Part shown: positions 7,012 to 9,386 of the stretch, piece by piece | How positions within the stretch are numbered: position 1 is the first letter of the stretch | Layout: each line of letters opens with the position of its first letter | Source: Limisphaerales bacterium | GTDB lineage: Bacteria; Verrucomicrobiota; Verrucomicrobiae; Limisphaerales; UBA11358 | Reading direction: 5' to 3' | Length of the DNA stretch: 9,386 bases | NCBI GenBank assembly: GCA_003152145.1 | Contig: PLZL01000225.1 | Span: 5,324 to 14,709 of the forward strand | Position numbers and translations under genes: made by a program | Notes under the pieces: generated by a model | Told to the model about the DNA's origin: nothing | What the model saw: the letters and a program-made list of their open reading frames with translations, nothing else | Databases searched by the model: none

Positions 7012-7028
7012 GCCGCGTATTACGCGGC
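7012..7028 (-). terminator. GC-rich hairpin straddling the araA stop codon
   Basis: A 17-bp near-perfect palindrome made of GCCGCGTA and TACGCGGC with one central base can fold as a 6-bp GC stem with a TAATA loop. The TAA stop of araA (7020-7022) lies in the loop. No T-run follows on the minus strand, so termination is uncertain. Confidence 0.3.
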
Positions 7029-8537
7029 CCAACCGCTCTTCAGACCGTAGGCCGCATCGTTCCAGACCAGTTCCTGTTTGAACTGGCGCAGCTTCGTGCC
7101 GGCGTCAATCACGACCACTTCGAGCCCGGCAATCGCCGCGAAGTCTTCGAGCATCTCCGTCGTGACGGCCTGGCTGAAGCCGGTGTGATGCGCGCCGCCT
7201 GCGTAAATCCACGCGGCGCAGGCATCCTCGAAATTCGGACGGCATTTCCAGACGGCCTGTGCCACCGGCAGCTTGGGCATCGGCTGTTCGGGTTTGACGA
7301 CATCCACTTCGTTGATGAGCAGACGGAAGCGGTTGCCGAAATCCATCAGCGCCGCGTTCACCGCCGGGCCGGCGGGCGTGTTGAAGACGAGCCGCGCCGG
7401 GTCGGCCTTGCCGCCGATGCCGAGCGGATGCACCTGCAACGACGCCCTGCCATCCGCGATGCTCGGACAAATCTCCAGCATGTGCGCGCCGAGCACGACC
7501 TTGTTGCCCGGCTGCAAATGATAGGTGTAATCCTCCATGAACGACGTGCCGCCCTTGAGTCCGCTCGCCATGACTTTCATCGCGCGGACGAGCGCGGCGG
7601 TTTTCCAGTCGCCTTCGCCGGCGAAACCGTAACCGTCGGCCATGAGCCGTTGCGGCGCGAGGCCGGGCAATTGCACGAGGCCGTGCAAATCCTCAAACGT
7701 CGTCGTGAAACCCTTGAATCCGCCGTTCGTCAGAAACGCGCGCAGGCCGAGTTCGATGCGCGCAGCTTCGCGGACGGATTTGTGGCGCTTGCCGCCCTTT
7801 TTCAAATCACCGGAAATTTCGTAGGTTGCCTCGTAAGTTTTGCACAGCGCGTCAACTTCCTTTTCCATCGCATCGTTGACGACTTTCACCAGGTCGCCGA
7901 CGCCGTAGCCATTCACGGCGAAACCGAATTTCATCTGTGCGGCAACCTTGTCGCCTTCGGTCACGGCCACTTCGCGCATATTGTCGCCGAAGCGGCAGAA
8001 CTTCGCGGTCTGCCAGTCGGCCCACGCCGCCGCGGCGCGCGCCCACGCGCCAAGTTTGTCCTGCGTGGATTTTTCCTGCCAGAAGCCGACGACCACCTTG
8101 CGGTTCAGCCGCATCCGGCTCCAGATGAAGCCATGCTCGCGGTCGCCGTGCGCGGCCTGGTTCATGTTCATGAAATCCATGTCAATCGTCGCCCACGGGA
8201 TGTCGCGGTTGTATTGCGTGTGCAGATGCGCCACAGGTTTGCGAAGCTGTTTAAGGCCGTTGATCCACATCTTCGACGGCGAGAACGTGTGGCACCAGGT
8301 GATGAGGCCGATGCACTTCGGCGCGTTGTTCGCGGTCTGGCAAAGTTCTGTCACCGCGTCAGGCGTGACCAGCACGGGCTTGAAGATGACCTTCACCGGA
8401 ATCGCGGGCGCGACATTGAGCGTCCTGGCGATTTCCTGCGAATGTTCGGCGACCTTCTTCAGGGTTTCCGGGCCGTAAAGATGCTGGCTGCCGGTGACGA
8501 ACCAGACTTCGAATTGCTTAAGGTTAATGGTATTCAT
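7020..8537 (-). CDS. araA: L-arabinose isomerase
   Basis: This cytoplasmic enzyme converts L-arabinose to L-ribulose with a divalent metal (usually Mn2+), the first step of bacterial arabinose catabolism. The 505 residues are close to the roughly 500 of the E. coli enzyme. The N-terminus [13 protein letters not shown] is diagnostic of the family. The metal/catalytic set is present: Glu308 (GFAGEGDWK), Glu335 (SFMEDYTYH), His352 (GAHMLEICP) and the His450-His451 pair ([11 protein letters not shown]). The start at 8537 fits the family N-terminus. It has no Shine-Dalgarno sequence; an A- and CAA-rich stretch precedes the ATG. The gene has its own tandem operator (8720-8753) and a predicted leader of about 147 nt. 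It follows xylA in the same direction, with a likely terminator between. No araB or araD is in view, so the kinase and epimerase steps are encoded elsewhere. Confidence 0.97.
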   Translation of the reverse strand: MNTINLKQFEVWFVTGSQHLYGPETLKKVAEHSQEIARTLNVAPAIPVKVIFKPVLVTPDAVTELCQTANNAPKCIGLITWCHTFSPSKMWINGLKQLRKPVAHLHTQYNRDIPWATIDMDFMNMNQAAHGDREHGFIWSRMRLNRKVVVGFWQEKSTQDKLGAWARAAAAWADWQTAKFCRFGDNMREVAVTEGDKVAAQMKFGFAVNGYGVGDLVKVVNDAMEKEVDALCKTYEATYEISGDLKKGGKRHKSVREAARIELGLRAFLTNGGFKGFTTTFEDLHGLVQLPGLAPQRLMADGYGFAGEGDWKTAALVRAMKVMASGLKGGTSFMEDYTYHLQPGNKVVLGAHMLEICPSIADGRASLQVHPLGIGGKADPARLVFNTPAGPAVNAALMDFGNRFRLLINEVDVVKPEQPMPKLPVAQAVWKCRPNFEDACAAWIYAGGAHHTGFSQAVTTEMLEDFAAIAGLEVVVIDAGTKLRQFKQELVWNDAAYGLKSGWAA

Positions 8538-8684
8538 GGTTGTTGTTTTTTGAATTGTTCAAAATTTCGTGTCGCTGCAATTTATTCCAGCAGATGCAGC
8601 TTTTGGCTCAAATGCGGGGTCAAGCGGAGTTTCTCCGGAACCCAAGCTGCCGGCAATAACCGGATTGATACTGCAGGCTGTGTT
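8538..8684 (-). promoter_or_regulatory. Long untranslated leader of araA
   Basis: If transcription starts just after the candidate -10 at 8691-8696, the araA mRNA has a leader of about 147 nt, against about 20-35 nt for the two GH51 genes sharing the operator. It contains small potential hairpins (CGGAG/CTCCG with a 3-nt loop at 8625-8637; TTTTGAA/TTCAAAA at 8548-8564, ten nt before the start). I recognise no known riboswitch, and no small ORF stands out. Confidence 0.3.
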
Positions 8685-8690
8685 TGTTTT

Positions 8691-8719
8691 ATGAAACTAA
8701 ACGAGGCCTGTTTTCACAA
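8691..8719 (-). promoter_or_regulatory. Candidate araA promoter
   Basis: On the minus strand TTGTGA (8714-8719) abuts the proximal operator unit and is followed after 17 bp by TTTCAT (8691-8696). The TTG at -35 and TCAT at -10 keep the same positions relative to the operator as in both GH51 promoters, although the surrounding sequence differs. That independent conservation is the main support. Confidence 0.5.
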
Positions 8720-8753
8720 CGCCATTTTGCGTCAATCAATCGCCAAAATGCGT
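8720..8753 (-). promoter_or_regulatory. Tandem 13-bp operator upstream of araA
   Basis: On the minus strand ACGCATTTTGGCG (8741-8753) and ACGCAAAATGGCG (8720-8732) form a direct repeat with an 8-bp gap. The gap and flanks are unlike those at the GH51 genes, so only the 13-bp units and the 21-bp period are conserved, as expected of a real binding site. It links araA to the arabinofuranosidases in one regulon. Confidence 0.82.
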
Positions 8754-8794
8754 TTGCGAACCAGAGACGAATCCAACGATCCCACAACGGAGTC

Positions 8795-8815
8795 AAAAAG
8801 ACCCTCTGAAGAGTC
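8795..8815 (-). terminator. Probable intrinsic terminator of xylA
   Basis: On the minus strand GACTCT and AGGGTC pair (six pairs including one T-G wobble) around a TCAG loop at 8800-8815, followed directly by five T (8795-8799). The hairpin overlaps the xylA stop codon. The stem is short, so efficiency is uncertain, but position and T-run fit. It would separate xylA transcription from araA. Confidence 0.5.
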
Positions 8816-9386
8816 AGATGAATTCGTTGATGAGATTTTCCAGGAATTCCTGCCGGCCGCTGACGTTGGGTGTCACTTCGCCTTTCTTCAGGATGTAAGC
8901 TTCAATTTCCTTCAGCGAAGCTTTGCCGGACTCGATTTTCGCACCGATGCCCGAATCCCAGGACGAATAACGCTGCTTCACAAATTCCGCGAGGCGTCCA
9001 TCTCTGCGAATGGCGGCGGCAATCTTCAGGCCGCGTGCGAAGGCGTCCATACCGCCGATGTGGGCATGGAACAAATCCACCGGCTCGAAACTTTCGCGGC
9101 GAACCTTGGCGTCGAAATTCAAGCCGCCGGTGGTGAACCCGCCGTATTTGAGGATGGTGAGCATGATCTGCGTCGTGAGATAAATGCTGGTGGGGAACTG
9201 GTCGGTGTCCCAGCCGATCAGTTCGTCGCCCGTATTGGCATCCACCGAACCGAGCGCGCCTGCCGAACCCACCACTTCGAGTTCGTGCTGCATGGAGTGA
9301 CCGGCCAGCGTGGCGTGGTTGGTTTCGATGTTCAGTTTCAAATCACCCATCAGGTCGTATTCGCGCAGGAAATTCAGGCACGCGGC
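8814..9386 (-). CDS. xylA: Xylose isomerase (3' part, cut by window edge)
   Basis: The 190 visible C-terminal residues belong to xylose isomerase, the cytoplasmic enzyme that converts D-xylose to D-xylulose with two divalent metals. Conserved family blocks are [14 protein letters not shown] (metal-binding His), [20 protein letters not shown] (metal-binding Asp residues in VDAN and GWDTDQFP), [16 protein letters not shown] (further metal-binding Asp), [20 protein letters not shown], and [15 protein letters not shown] at the end. All are intact, so the gene looks functional as far as it can be seen. The start and promoter lie beyond the right edge. It is upstream of araA in the same direction, grouping xylose and arabinose use as expected for arabinoxylan degradation. 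Whether its promoter also carries the 13-bp tandem operator cannot be seen here. Confidence 0.96.
   Translation of the reverse strand, partial: AACLNFLREYDLMGDLKLNIETNHATLAGHSMQHELEVVGSAGALGSVDANTGDELIGWDTDQFPTSIYLTTQIMLTILKYGGFTTGGLNFDAKVRRESFEPVDLFHAHIGGMDAFARGLKIAAAIRRDGRLAEFVKQRYSSWDSGIGAKIESGKASLKEIEAYILKKGEVTPNVSGRQEFLENLINEFI

Noticed and set aside
7948..8478. Plus-strand open frame opposite araA
   Set aside because: It is a shadow of araA, whose metal-binding residues are all present.

Overview
The window looks like a chromosomal pentose-utilisation locus of a Verrucomicrobiota bacterium, most likely of the Pedosphaera/Limisphaerales type. This is inferred from protein families only: prepilin-like proteins ending in a G-N-V-x-x-x-D-x-x-V-x-W motif, a DUF3738/TIGR03435-type protein (a family typical of Acidobacteria and Pedosphaera-like Verrucomicrobiota), and secreted GH51 arabinofuranosidases. 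No rRNA, tRNA, CRISPR array, transposase or phage gene was seen.

Layout. The minus strand carries the sugar genes. From right to left these are the 3' part of xylA (xylose isomerase, cut by the right edge), araA (L-arabinose isomerase), a complete exported GH51 alpha-L-arabinofuranosidase (4777-6798), and the 5' part of a second GH51 paralogue (1-913, cut by the left edge). Between the two GH51 genes lies an island of four genes not obviously about sugars. Three are on the plus strand (1133-3806): a prepilin-like protein, a DUF3738-like protein, and a zinc-ribbon/membrane protein whose C-terminal module resembles the tail of GH127 beta-L-arabinofuranosidases. The fourth is convergent on the minus strand (3821-4537) and is a diverged paralogue of the first, with a degenerate prepilin signal.

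How it works together. The GH51 enzymes would release L-arabinose from arabinan or arabinoxylan outside the cytoplasm. AraA converts L-arabinose to L-ribulose and XylA converts D-xylose to D-xylulose. No ribulokinase, epimerase, transporter or regulator gene is in the window.

The strongest non-coding signal is a shared regulatory element found three times, upstream of each GH51 gene and of araA. It is a pair of 13-bp units, ACGCA(A/T)(A/T)(A/T)TGGCG, in direct orientation and repeated every 21 bp (two helical turns). Immediately downstream of each pair comes TTG..., then exactly 17 bp, then (A/T)(A/T)TCAT. This is the geometry of an activator site abutting a weak -35 box, and it defines a probable local pentose regulon whose regulator lies outside the window.
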